Part shown: piece after piece, positions 1-7,954 of the stretch | Layout of the letters: each line of letters starts with the position of its first letter | Numbering within the stretch: the first letter of the stretch is position 1 | Origin: Sphingobium wenxiniae | Lineage (GTDB): Bacteria; Pseudomonadota; Alphaproteobacteria; Sphingomonadales; Sphingomonadaceae | Reading direction: 5' to 3' | NCBI RefSeq assembly: GCF_007830065.1 | Contig: NZ_VLKK01000015.1 | Coordinates: 1-64,000 of the forward strand | Length of the DNA stretch: 64,000 nt | Program-made: the position numbers and the translations under genes | Notes under the pieces: model-generated | Seen by the model: only the letters and a program-made list of their open reading frames with translations | What the model was told of the DNA's origin: nothing | Database searches by the model: none

Positions 1-539
1 CGCTCGACAAGGGCCGCGGCGATGCCGAAGGCCAGATAAAGCGCCCCACCGCCAAAATCGCCCACCAGGTTGAGGGGCGGTATCGGCCGGCCGCCGGCTT
101 CGCCTATCTCTTCGAGCGCGCCGGTGATCGCGATATAGTTGATATCGTGGCCCGCCCGGTCGGCCAGCGGCCCGGTCTGGCCCCAGCCGGTCATCCGGCC
201 GTAAATCAGTCGCGGATTGCGGGCGAGCGCCGCATCCGGACCCAGGCCCAGACGCTCCATGGCGCCGGGACGATATCCCTCGATCAGCACGTCCGCCAGC
301 GCGATGGCGTCCAGAGCGGCCGCGCGGCCGGCGTCCGATTTCAGGTCGAGATGGACCGCCGCCCGGCCGCGATTCGTCACGGGATCGGGAAAGGCGTCCT
401 GCAGCGTGCGATCGATCCGGACGACATCGGCGCCCATGTCCGAAAGCAGCATCGCGCAGAAGGGCGCGGGGCCGATCGCCGCGAATTCGATCACCCTGAT
501 CCCGGTCAGCGGGCCTTGCGGCGCGGAATAACGATCCAT
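1..539 (-). CDS. CoA-transferase family III / alpha-methylacyl-CoA racemase, cut by window edge
   Basis: N-terminal 179 residues of a CaiB/BaiF-fold protein; the rest lies outside the window. Family features visible on the minus strand are [10 protein letters not shown] near the start, [23 protein letters not shown] and [12 protein letters not shown] followed by AGHDINYIA. The last two are most typical of alpha-methylacyl-CoA racemases, which epimerise 2-methyl-branched acyl-CoAs; plain CoA transfer between acids is the alternative. The start codon shares one base with the stop codon of the upstream enoyl-CoA hydratase gene (TGATG), so it is the last visible gene of the catabolic operon. A racemase would fit a branched or steroid-like side chain as substrate (inference). 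Confidence 0.85.
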   Translation of the reverse strand, partial: MDRYSAPQGPLTGIRVIEFAAIGPAPFCAMLLSDMGADVVRIDRTLQDAFPDPVTNRGRAAVHLDLKSDAGRAAALDAIALADVLIEGYRPGAMERLGLGPDAALARNPRLIYGRMTGWGQTGPLADRAGHDINYIAITGALEEIGEAGGRPIPPLNLVGDFGGGALYLAFGIAAALVE

Positions 540-1336
540 CATTCATCGCTCCAGACAGCGGCGCGCTTCTCCACGAAGGCAAGTGGGCCCTCCCGGGCAT
601 CGACATGGCCGAACACGTCCGAACCGATCGCCTGTTCGCTGTCGAAAGCAGCATCGCGCTCCATGCCCAGCCCCTCCATCACGCTGCGCTTGGTCTGTTG
701 CACGGCGAAGGGCGAGTTGGCGGCGATCATCCTGGCATAATCGCGGGCAGTGGTCATCAGTTCGTCGTCCGGCACGACCTTGTTCACGATGTTCATGGAA
801 AGCGCCTCGTCTGCGCTTATTCTTCTGCCCGTCAGCAATATGTCCATGGCGTGGATGAAAGGGATCTGGCGGGGCAGACGCACGGTGCTGCCGCCCGATG
901 CGAACAGGCCGCGGCACACTTCGGGCAGGCCGAAGGATGCCGATCTGGCGGCGATGCGGATATCGGTGCCCAGCAGCATTTCCATGCCGCTGGCGACGCA
1001 GAACCCGTTGACCGCCGCGATGATGGGCTTGTTGAGCGTGAACTGGCGGAGCACGCCGGTATTCACGTCGCTTGCGGGCAGGGCCTCGCTGTCCGTGCCG
1101 CCGCGCATCGTGCTGTCGGATGTGACCAGCGGGATCAGGCTCTTGAGATCGGCACCCGCGCAGAAGCTGGTGCCAACGCCTGTGATGATAGCAACACGGA
1201 TCGCCGGGTCGTCGCGTATCCGGCGCCAGGCATTGGCGAGTTGGACATAATTGTCGACATCCAGCGCATTGCGTGCCTCCGGCCGGTTAATGGTAATCGT
1301 CGCGATTGACCCGTCGCGTTCAAAATCGACCGCCAT
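539..1336 (-). CDS. Enoyl-CoA hydratase/isomerase (crotonase fold)
   Basis: Full-length 265-residue crotonase-family protein, cytosolic. The start [25 protein letters not shown] has the usual first strand and NRPEARNAL loop. [10 protein letters not shown] supplies the first oxyanion-hole peptide, and [15 protein letters not shown] followed by FGLPEV gives the second and a glutamate at the usual catalytic position. It should hydrate a trans-2-enoyl-CoA to the 3-hydroxyacyl-CoA. It is the second crotonase paralogue of this operon and differs from the one at 5176-5937, so two successive hydration or isomerisation steps are likely. The substrate cannot be read from the sequence. Confidence 0.9.
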   Translation of the reverse strand: MAVDFERDGSIATITINRPEARNALDVDNYVQLANAWRRIRDDPAIRVAIITGVGTSFCAGADLKSLIPLVTSDSTMRGGTDSEALPASDVNTGVLRQFTLNKPIIAAVNGFCVASGMEMLLGTDIRIAARSASFGLPEVCRGLFASGGSTVRLPRQIPFIHAMDILLTGRRISADEALSMNIVNKVVPDDELMTTARDYARMIAANSPFAVQQTKRSVMEGLGMERDAAFDSEQAIGSDVFGHVDAREGPLAFVEKRAAVWSDE

Positions 1337-1351
1337 GATCTTCCTTCCCAG

Positions 1352-2878
1352 TTAATGCCGCGCCGCCCGCTTAGTCCGGCTCGCATAGCGTTCGACCAGT
1401 TCGCGCTTGCGCAGTTTGCCGGTAGGCAGGCGCGGCAGATCGTCGACGAAATCGATCGAGCGGGGGCATTTGAAATGCGCCAGCCGTTCGCGACAATAGG
1501 CGATGAGCCGCGCCTCCAGATCGGCCGCATCGGCGAGCGGACCGGCAGGTACGACCACACCCTTCACCTCTTCGCCGAAGTCGGGATGAGGGATACCGAT
1601 GACCGCGACATCCGAGACGTCGGGGTGCAGGGCAAGGACGTTTTCAGCCTCCTGCGGGTAGATGTTTACGCCGCCCGAGATGATCATGTTGCTCTTGCGA
1701 TCGGCCAGGAAAAGATAGCCGTCGGCATCGATATAACCGAGATCTCCAGGGGCAGACCATCCGCGCGGATCGACATGCTCGCGTGTCTTTTCGGGCTCCT
1801 TGTGAAAGCTGAAGCTGGTGCTGCCCTCGAAGAAGATGGTGCCGATCTCGCCGATGGGCAGTTCTGTTCCGCGGTCGTCGAGAATATGGATCGGGCCAAG
1901 CCGCGATTGGCCTACGGTGCCGGGGCGCTCGCGCCATTCCTTCGCGCTCGCACGGGTGAAGCCGCCTTCGCTCGCGCCGTAATATTCCTCGATCACCGGA
2001 CCCCACCAGTCGAGCATCTGTTCCTTTACCTCGGCCGGACAGGGTGCTGCGGCATGGAGCGCGAGCTTCACGCTAGACAGGTCATAGCGAAACCGAACCG
2101 CTTCGGGCAATTTGAGCATACGAATGAAATGGGTGGGCACGAACTGTGCATGAGTTACCCGGTAACGGTCGATTGCGGCGAGCACACCCTCCGCATCGAA
2201 GTTGCGCATCGCGATGGCTGTTCCGCCGAACGCCTGAGTGCCCATGGTCCAGGCGAGCGGGGCGGCATGATAGAGGGGGGCAGGCGAGAGATAGATGCTA
2301 TCGGCATCGAAGCCATATTCGGCAGCCATCAAATCCTCGACACGGGCGTTCTGGCCGAAGGGGGCGTTGGGCAGCGGTTGCAATATGCCCTTGGGCGCGC
2401 CAGTGGTCCCTGACGAGTAGAACATCGGAACGCCTTCGCGCTCTTCGATCGCGGGCGCTTCAGGCCCTTCATTCATCGCCAGGAAGCCGTCGAAAGATTC
2501 GTCCATCGAATAGCAAGCCCTGACCGATGGGCTTCGACCTGCCGCGTAGGACGCGATCTCGCGCATCTGGATGTTCGAGATGACGACGCGCGCATCCGAA
2601 TTATCGACAATGTAGGCGGTTTCATCGCGCAGCAGATGCCAGTTGATAGGGACATAACGCAGCCCGGCACGGCGCGCGGCCCAAGCGGCGATGAAATAGG
2701 ATATGCCGTTAGGCAGAAGGATGGCGACGCGATCACCTTCGTCAAGATTGACGCGCAGGCGCCGCGCGAGAGCGGCCGATGCATCGTTCAGGTCGCGAAA
2801 GCTGATGCTTTCGCCAGTGTCGGCGATGATCACGGCGGGCTTGTCGGGATTGATGCCGGCAAAATGATTCAGGGACAT
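1352..2878 (-). CDS. AMP-forming acyl-CoA synthetase (AMP-binding enzyme)
   Basis: 508 residues starting at MSLNHFAGINPDKPAV. The open frame runs further upstream, but that stretch is antisense-like and overlaps the neighbouring dehydrogenase gene. ANL superfamily motifs are all present: the phosphate loop FYSSGTTGAPKG near residue 155, YYGASEGG, GWSAPGDLGYIDADG, the hinge region with ADRKSNMIISGGVNIYP, and the C-terminal catalytic lysine motif PTGKLRKRE. The enzyme activates a carboxylic acid with ATP and CoA, the entry step for the beta-oxidation enzymes encoded around it. It lies 26 bp downstream of the acyl-CoA dehydrogenase gene in the same operon. Fatty acids, steroid acids or aryl-alkanoates are all possible substrates. 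Confidence 0.9.
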   Translation of the reverse strand: MSLNHFAGINPDKPAVIIADTGESISFRDLNDASAALARRLRVNLDEGDRVAILLPNGISYFIAAWAARRAGLRYVPINWHLLRDETAYIVDNSDARVVISNIQMREIASYAAGRSPSVRACYSMDESFDGFLAMNEGPEAPAIEEREGVPMFYSSGTTGAPKGILQPLPNAPFGQNARVEDLMAAEYGFDADSIYLSPAPLYHAAPLAWTMGTQAFGGTAIAMRNFDAEGVLAAIDRYRVTHAQFVPTHFIRMLKLPEAVRFRYDLSSVKLALHAAAPCPAEVKEQMLDWWGPVIEEYYGASEGGFTRASAKEWRERPGTVGQSRLGPIHILDDRGTELPIGEIGTIFFEGSTSFSFHKEPEKTREHVDPRGWSAPGDLGYIDADGYLFLADRKSNMIISGGVNIYPQEAENVLALHPDVSDVAVIGIPHPDFGEEVKGVVVPAGPLADAADLEARLIAYCRERLAHFKCPRSIDFVDDLPRLPTGKLRKRELVERYASRTKRAARH

Positions 2879-2904
2879 GTCATGCTCCAATGCGGGCGTA
2901 CCGC

Positions 2905-4140
2905 TCAGAAAAGGTCGCGAAAAGGGATGTCCTTGTCCAGTCGCGGTTCGACGGGCAGGCCGAGTACGCGTTCTGCAAGGATGTTCTTCATGATCTCGTC
3001 GGCGCCGCCCGCCAGCCTGCGCCGCGCCGCCATCAGCCATTCCATGGCCAGACCCGCGCTGTCGCTGTCATCGCCGATGTCGATGGCCGACGGCCCCGAG
3101 AGGTCGAGCATGAAGGCGGCCATCTCCTGCACCTGGCGGCCGCTCATCAGCTTCCCGGCGGAGAACTCCGGACCGGGCGTCTCCCCCCGTGTTAGCAAGG
3201 TCAGTGCGCGGTAATAGTTAAGGCGGATACCCTCCATATCGATCCACCAGTCCGCAATCCGTTCGCGTACCGCCCCGTCCGCCAGCGCGGGCACATCGCC
3301 GATCTGCAGTTTGCGGGCGCCCTCGATTATGTCGGCGATGGTCAGGCCACGGACCTTGCCTGCGCCGCCCAGCGTGCGTTCGTGCATCAGGGTGGACAGC
3401 GCGACCGACCAGCCGCCGTCGACCTCTCCCAAGCGCTGCGCGTCAGGGACGCGAACGCCGGTAAAGAATACCTCATTATATTCGGCAATGCCCGCCATCT
3501 GCACGATCGGGCGCACCTCGACGCCCGGCGCGCGCATGTCGATGAAGAAACAGGTAAGCCCTTTGTGCTTGGGTACGTCCGGATTGCTACGCGTTAGGAT
3601 GAGACCATAATCCGCATGTTGGGCGTAGGACGTCCATATCTTCTGCCCGTCGAGTATCCAGTCCGTCCCATCCCGGATGGCGCGGGTGCGGACGGCGGCC
3701 AGATCCGAACCGCAGGAGGGTTCCGAGAAAAGCTGGCACCAGATATCGCGTCCGGCGATCAGCGGGGGAAGCAGGGCACTTTTCTGTTCCGGGGTCGCGA
3801 ATGCCGCCATGGTAGGCAGGGCCATGCCGAGGCCTATGTCGAACACATCGGTGAAGGGCGCTGGGGAAGCCCTTTCCTCCTGGTCGAATATTTCCTGTTC
3901 GATCCGGCTGCCGCCGCCGCCGCCATAACCGCGCGGCGAGGATATCGCGGCGTAACCGGCCGCCGCCTTGCGTGATTGCCAGGCGCGGGCGGCGGCCATG
4001 ACCTCCGGCACGTCGAAGTCGGGAAAGTGCGGGCGCCGCCCATCGAAATCCGTCAGTGCTTCAGCCAGCCAGCTTCGACACTGCATGCGGTAGTTGGCCT
4101 GTTCGGGCGAATCGTTGAAATCCATCATTGCCTCAGACAT
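2905..4140 (-). CDS. Acyl-CoA dehydrogenase, long subunit-type
   Basis: 411 residues, start chosen at MSEAMMDFNDSPEQA, which overlaps the end of the upstream dehydrogenase gene by 8 bp; ATGs 12 and 15 bases further in are alternatives. FAD-binding motifs CQLFSEPSCGSDLA and DGQKIWTSYAQHA are present, and the C-terminus has AGGADEIMKNILAERVLGLP, the usual flavin/active-site closing helix. It oxidises acyl-CoA to 2-enoyl-CoA. A dissimilar shorter dehydrogenase is encoded directly upstream. Such adjacent pairs form mixed heterotetramers in steroid side-chain degradation (the FadE28/FadE29 type). That this pair does so is an inference from gene order. Confidence 0.9.
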   Translation of the reverse strand: MSEAMMDFNDSPEQANYRMQCRSWLAEALTDFDGRRPHFPDFDVPEVMAAARAWQSRKAAAGYAAISSPRGYGGGGGSRIEQEIFDQEERASPAPFTDVFDIGLGMALPTMAAFATPEQKSALLPPLIAGRDIWCQLFSEPSCGSDLAAVRTRAIRDGTDWILDGQKIWTSYAQHADYGLILTRSNPDVPKHKGLTCFFIDMRAPGVEVRPIVQMAGIAEYNEVFFTGVRVPDAQRLGEVDGGWSVALSTLMHERTLGGAGKVRGLTIADIIEGARKLQIGDVPALADGAVRERIADWWIDMEGIRLNYYRALTLLTRGETPGPEFSAGKLMSGRQVQEMAAFMLDLSGPSAIDIGDDSDSAGLAMEWLMAARRRLAGGADEIMKNILAERVLGLPVEPRLDKDIPFRDLF

Positions 4141-5179
4141 GGGCCTGCTCCAACTGGACGACGACGCGCTCCTTCCATATGCGACTGCCGCCCCAGACCA
4201 GGCCCAGCATTTCGGCACGGCGAAGATGAAGATGGGCATCATGCTCCCAGGAGGTGCCCATCGCGCCGTGAAGCTGGAGTCCTTCACGCGCCGAAAAACG
4301 ATAGGCTTCACTGGCGGCCACGCGGGCGCCGGCGGCGGCGAGGCGCCGTTCGGGCGCATCCGTCATCAGCGCCCAAGCGCCGTGATAGGCATGAGCGCGC
4401 GCAATCAGCGCCTTGATATGCATGTCGACAAGGCGATGCTTGACCGCTTGATAGCTGCCTATCGCGCGGCCGAAGCTGCGCCGCTCCAGCACATGGGTAC
4501 GCGTCATCGCGATGACGCGCTCTGTGCCGCCCAGTTGCTCGAAACCGCTCAGTACTGCGGCGGCGTCCTGCCACCAGTCCAGCGCCGCATCCGGAAGAGC
4601 ATCGGCCGGCGCCGCGGCGAGGGAAAGACGTGCGATGCTCCGCGTGCGATCGACGGAGCCGATGGGTGTGCGGGTGACATGAGGCCCATCGAGCGGGACG
4701 ATGACAAGATGCGTATTGGTTGCGAGAAGAGCTATGTCGGCGATCGCACCGTCCAGCGCGATCGGCGCTGTGCCGGAAATCGTCCCGTCCGCGAACTGGC
4801 CATCGATGGCGGCGATCGTCGTCCTCACGCCGCCCGCGATGATGCCGGGGAGCAGCCGCTCACGCTGATGTTCGTTCCCGAACCGGGCGATGATCTGGGA
4901 CACCAACGCGGTCGGAACGAAGGGCACCGGCGCGAGGCCGTGACCCAGTGCCTCCGCGACGAGGCAGACCTCCATGAGGCAGCCGCCCGTTCCGCCAAGG
5001 ATCTCGTCGATGCCGATGCCGAGCAGGCCGAGCTGCTGCATGGCATTCCAGAGTTCCGCAGCCCATTCGTCCTGGCCGTCCACGATGGCACGGACCACGT
5101 CACGACCGCATTTTTCCGTCATGAAACGCTGCAGCATTTCGCGCAGCATTTCCTGTTCCGGGGAAAGCTCGAAATTCAT
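4133..5179 (-). CDS. Acyl-CoA dehydrogenase, short subunit-type
   Basis: 348 residues, shorter than the roughly 380-400 of ordinary acyl-CoA dehydrogenases. The N-terminal helical domain (MNFELSPEQEMLREMLQRF) and the C-terminal helical domain with SFGRAIGSYQAVKHRLVDM and QLHGAMGTSWEHDAHL are clear. The middle beta domain is reduced and poorly conserved. This matches the degenerate partner of heteromeric dehydrogenases and fits pairing with the 411-residue enzyme encoded downstream. It overlaps the enoyl-CoA hydratase gene upstream by 4 bp (ATGA), indicating translational coupling. Whether it keeps its own active site is uncertain. Confidence 0.88.
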   Translation of the reverse strand: MNFELSPEQEMLREMLQRFMTEKCGRDVVRAIVDGQDEWAAELWNAMQQLGLLGIGIDEILGGTGGCLMEVCLVAEALGHGLAPVPFVPTALVSQIIARFGNEHQRERLLPGIIAGGVRTTIAAIDGQFADGTISGTAPIALDGAIADIALLATNTHLVIVPLDGPHVTRTPIGSVDRTRSIARLSLAAAPADALPDAALDWWQDAAAVLSGFEQLGGTERVIAMTRTHVLERRSFGRAIGSYQAVKHRLVDMHIKALIARAHAYHGAWALMTDAPERRLAAAGARVAASEAYRFSAREGLQLHGAMGTSWEHDAHLHLRRAEMLGLVWGGSRIWKERVVVQLEQAHV

Positions 5180-5937
5180 ACGGTGCCGGCCCGTCCGGCG
5201 AAAGCCTCGAAGGCGGCTGTGCTTTCCCGGCTACCTATCAAATGCATGTGACGCGCCCCTTCCAATTCGATGAAATCCTCGAGCGAAAGGCGCTCTGCGG
5301 CGACGAAGTTAGCCTTGATGGCCTCAAGCGCATAAGCGGAGCGCCCCGCAAGCTGGAGCGCGAGGGCGCGGCTTTCCTGGAGCAGGGTCGCCGCTGGGAA
5401 TATCCGTGTGACCAGATGGAAACGCAGGGCATCCTCGGCCCCGAACTTTTCGGGAAACAGGAACAGCTCACGCGCCCGCGCTGGTCCCACCGCCTGTTGT
5501 ACGACCCAGGCCGCGCCCATGTCTCCGGCGACGCCGACGTTGAGAAACGCGGTAGAAAAACGCGCGCGATCCGAAGCGAAGCGCAGGTCGCAGGCCGCAG
5601 CCCAGCCAAGCCCCGCGCCGGCGCAGCCGCCACCGATGGCGGCGATGGTCACCTGAGGCATGGTGTGCAGCAAGGTCGTGGAATGATATGCGGGGGCGAG
5701 CCGCCGATGCGTGACCGCTTCGGGGTCCGCCTCCGTCCCGCCAATGTCGGCGCCCACGCAGAAGTGGTCTCCGGCACCGGTAAGGATGACGACAGTGACG
5801 TCTCGCCGGGTCGCCAGTGTCGCCAGCGTATCGTGCATCGCGTGGACCATGTCGAGATCCATGCCGTTGCGACGCTCTGGACGATTCATCGTGATGGTCG
5901 CCAAAGGTCCGTCGATATCGACTAGCACGCTTTTCAT
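5176..5937 (-). CDS. Enoyl-CoA hydratase/isomerase, first gene of the operon
   Basis: 253 residues from MKSVLVDIDGPLATI; a GGGGGAG ribosome-binding site sits just before this ATG, so the longer open frame to 6009 is not used. Crotonase motifs: NRPERRNGMD, HFCVGADIGG and the GGCAGAGLGWAAACD oxyanion loop. At the usual first catalytic glutamate the sequence reads FLNVGVAGDMGAAW, with no glutamate but an aspartate further on, as in PaaG-like isomerases and some dehydratases. Isomerisation rather than simple hydration is therefore possible. It is the first gene of a tightly overlapping six-gene operon running to the window start. Confidence 0.88.
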   Translation of the reverse strand: MKSVLVDIDGPLATITMNRPERRNGMDLDMVHAMHDTLATLATRRDVTVVILTGAGDHFCVGADIGGTEADPEAVTHRRLAPAYHSTTLLHTMPQVTIAAIGGGCAGAGLGWAAACDLRFASDRARFSTAFLNVGVAGDMGAAWVVQQAVGPARARELFLFPEKFGAEDALRFHLVTRIFPAATLLQESRALALQLAGRSAYALEAIKANFVAAERLSLEDFIELEGARHMHLIGSRESTAAFEAFAGRAGTV

Positions 5938-6389
5938 TTTCTCCCCCGTCCCATTCTGTTCTGGGTTTTCCGGCGCTTCGGGGCCGGACGCCGCCTTAAT
6001 TGCGCCCATCCACCGTTCCCCGCCGAACGGACATGGTCAATATCAAGAATTGAGTCCAAGAAATGGAAACACATCCATGATGAATGGTTTTTTCGGTTGC
6101 CTGGCAGGCCGCCGGGCTGAATGCCTAGTCCGCAAAGACGCGCAAATTCGGGTGGTCGATAGAGGGAGGATGGCATTGAAATCCGTGATACCGGCAGGCA
6201 TCATGCTCGCAACTGGCGCTGCAAGGCCCGACCGGCAGCAGTCCTTTAGCCATAGCGACTCCGTTGCCGGAGCGTTTGCGCGCAATCATACGAAACAGGG
6301 CCGCGTGATTGCCGGGGTCAACGTCACTGGGTCGAACCCCATGACGACCATCCCGGGCGCGCACAGAACCTCCGGACCAGAAGCCCGAT
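5938..6389. other. Intergenic control region between catabolic operon and MFS gene
   Basis: About 450 bp without a convincing gene. It separates the leftward acyl-CoA operon from the rightward transporter gene and should hold both promoters. A weak inverted repeat (TCAAT at 6037-6041, ATTGA at 6049-6053) lies in a locally AT-rich patch and could be an operator for the TetR protein encoded at 10521. Small open frames here show no family features. Confidence 0.4.
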
Positions 6390-7718
6390 ATGTATTCTGA
6401 TCCGAAAAGAACAGACAGCCGGGCCGGTATTCAGCCAAACGCCAGCGGCGCATGGCGAGCGGTGTTCATCATGCAGTTTCTATACATCATTGCCATGATC
6501 GACCGTAACCTCATTTCTCTGATGGTGGGGCCGATCAAACAAAGCCTTCAGATCAGTGATTTTCAGATCAGCCTGCTGCAGGGAACGGCGTTTGGCCTAT
6601 TCTATGCGACTTGCGGATTGCTGACCGGATGGTTGCTCGACCGTTTTTCCCGCCGTAAGGTTGTCTACTGGGGTATCAGTCTCTGGTCGGTTTGCGCCGC
6701 GTCATGCGGGCTGGCAAGGACATATGGCCAGTTGATGCTCGCCCGCTTCGGGGTCGGCGCAGGCGAGGCAGTCCTGTCTCCTGCCAGCTACGCCATGCTG
6801 AGCATGTTGTTTCCGCGAGAGAGGCTGGGCTTCGCAATTGGCGTATACGGCATAGGCGCAATTCTGGGCGGGGCCATTTCGCTATCCTTGGGCGGTATGG
6901 TGATCGCGTGGATGGCGTCCATGGGATCGGTCATGTTGCCGATTATCGGAGAAGTCGAGCCGTGGCAGGCGACCTTCATCCTTTTCGGCCTGCCAGGCAT
7001 TGTCATCGCGCCGATCGTCTTCCTCATATCCTCTCGCGCCGATCGTCCGGCTGTGGCTATCTCCGAACGCCCGCACAGTACGTTCGGGGCGTTCTTGCGC
7101 GTTCGACGTGCGTACCTGACATGGCATTTCTTCGGGTTCGGCCTAGTGACGCTCCTCGCCTATGGCCATGCGGCATGGTTTCCCACCTATCTGGTCCGTC
7201 ATTTTCATCTTAACATGGCGGCTATCGGGAACATTCTGGCCCTCTCTACCGCCATAGGGGGCGTGGCAGGATTTCTATCCGCCGGCGCTATCGCCGACCG
7301 ATGGTTCGGCAGGGGCACGACCGACGCGCATTTTCGCTACGCGCTTATCGCGACCCTTGCACTGACGGTTGTCGGGGTGTGCACATTCCTGGTCAATTCA
7401 CTGGTGATATCGATCATATTTGCCGGGATTTGTTATATGCTGTTTTCGATAAGCGGGTTGGCGGCCGCTCATCTTCAGATCATCACGCCGCCTGAACTAC
7501 GGGCCCGAACGTCGGCGCTTTACCTGTTCGTGATCAATGTGATCGGTTTGTGCACCGGCCCAAGCATGGTCGCGGCATTTACCGACTTTCTGTTTCGCAA
7601 CCCGGACAGGGTGGGTAGTTCGCTCATGCTGACCTACGCCATATTCGGACCGCTGGCGGTAACGGCATTTTGGATGGGGCGGGCGCCTGCGCGCCAGGCT
7701 GTGGCCGACAGTCTATGA
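6390..7718 (+). CDS. MFS transporter, Spinster-like
   Basis: 442 residues with about 12 hydrophobic segments. The loop between the second and third helices is GWLLDRFSRRKVVYWG, the conserved major-facilitator signature. MIDRNLISLMVGPIKQSL near residue 35 is the form seen in Spinster-type transporters common in sphingomonad catabolic loci. FGVGAGEAVLSPASYAML is the fourth-to-fifth helix motif. It probably imports the substrate of the adjacent acyl-CoA pathway, or exports an intermediate. The ribosome-binding site is weak (AGAAG about 9 bases upstream). Confidence 0.88.
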   Translation: MYSDPKRTDSRAGIQPNASGAWRAVFIMQFLYIIAMIDRNLISLMVGPIKQSLQISDFQISLLQGTAFGLFYATCGLLTGWLLDRFSRRKVVYWGISLWSVCAASCGLARTYGQLMLARFGVGAGEAVLSPASYAMLSMLFPRERLGFAIGVYGIGAILGGAISLSLGGMVIAWMASMGSVMLPIIGEVEPWQATFILFGLPGIVIAPIVFLISSRADRPAVAISERPHSTFGAFLRVRRAYLTWHFFGFGLVTLLAYGHAAWFPTYLVRHFHLNMAAIGNILALSTAIGGVAGFLSAGAIADRWFGRGTTDAHFRYALIATLALTVVGVCTFLVNSLVISIIFAGICYMLFSISGLAAAHLQIITPPELRARTSALYLFVINVIGLCTGPSMVAAFTDFLFRNPDRVGSSLMLTYAIFGPLAVTAFWMGRAPARQAVADSL

Positions 7719-7954
7719 GGGGCGCCATCACGTAGCAGGATTATCCGGTCCGCGATCGGCCCGAAATCTGGAGGGCGCCGACCCGTTCTCCTGATCTTCT
7801 GGCGTTGCAGAACTGAAACCGGCGGAGGATTCCGGACGTATGGCCAAAATTTGTACTCTCGTCCATATATCGGATTGTGGTATTAATAACTATGTGCGAC
7901 TGGAGGCGCGATCGGCGGCAGTTAAGTCGCCGGCGCCGATTTAAGGGGAGTGAA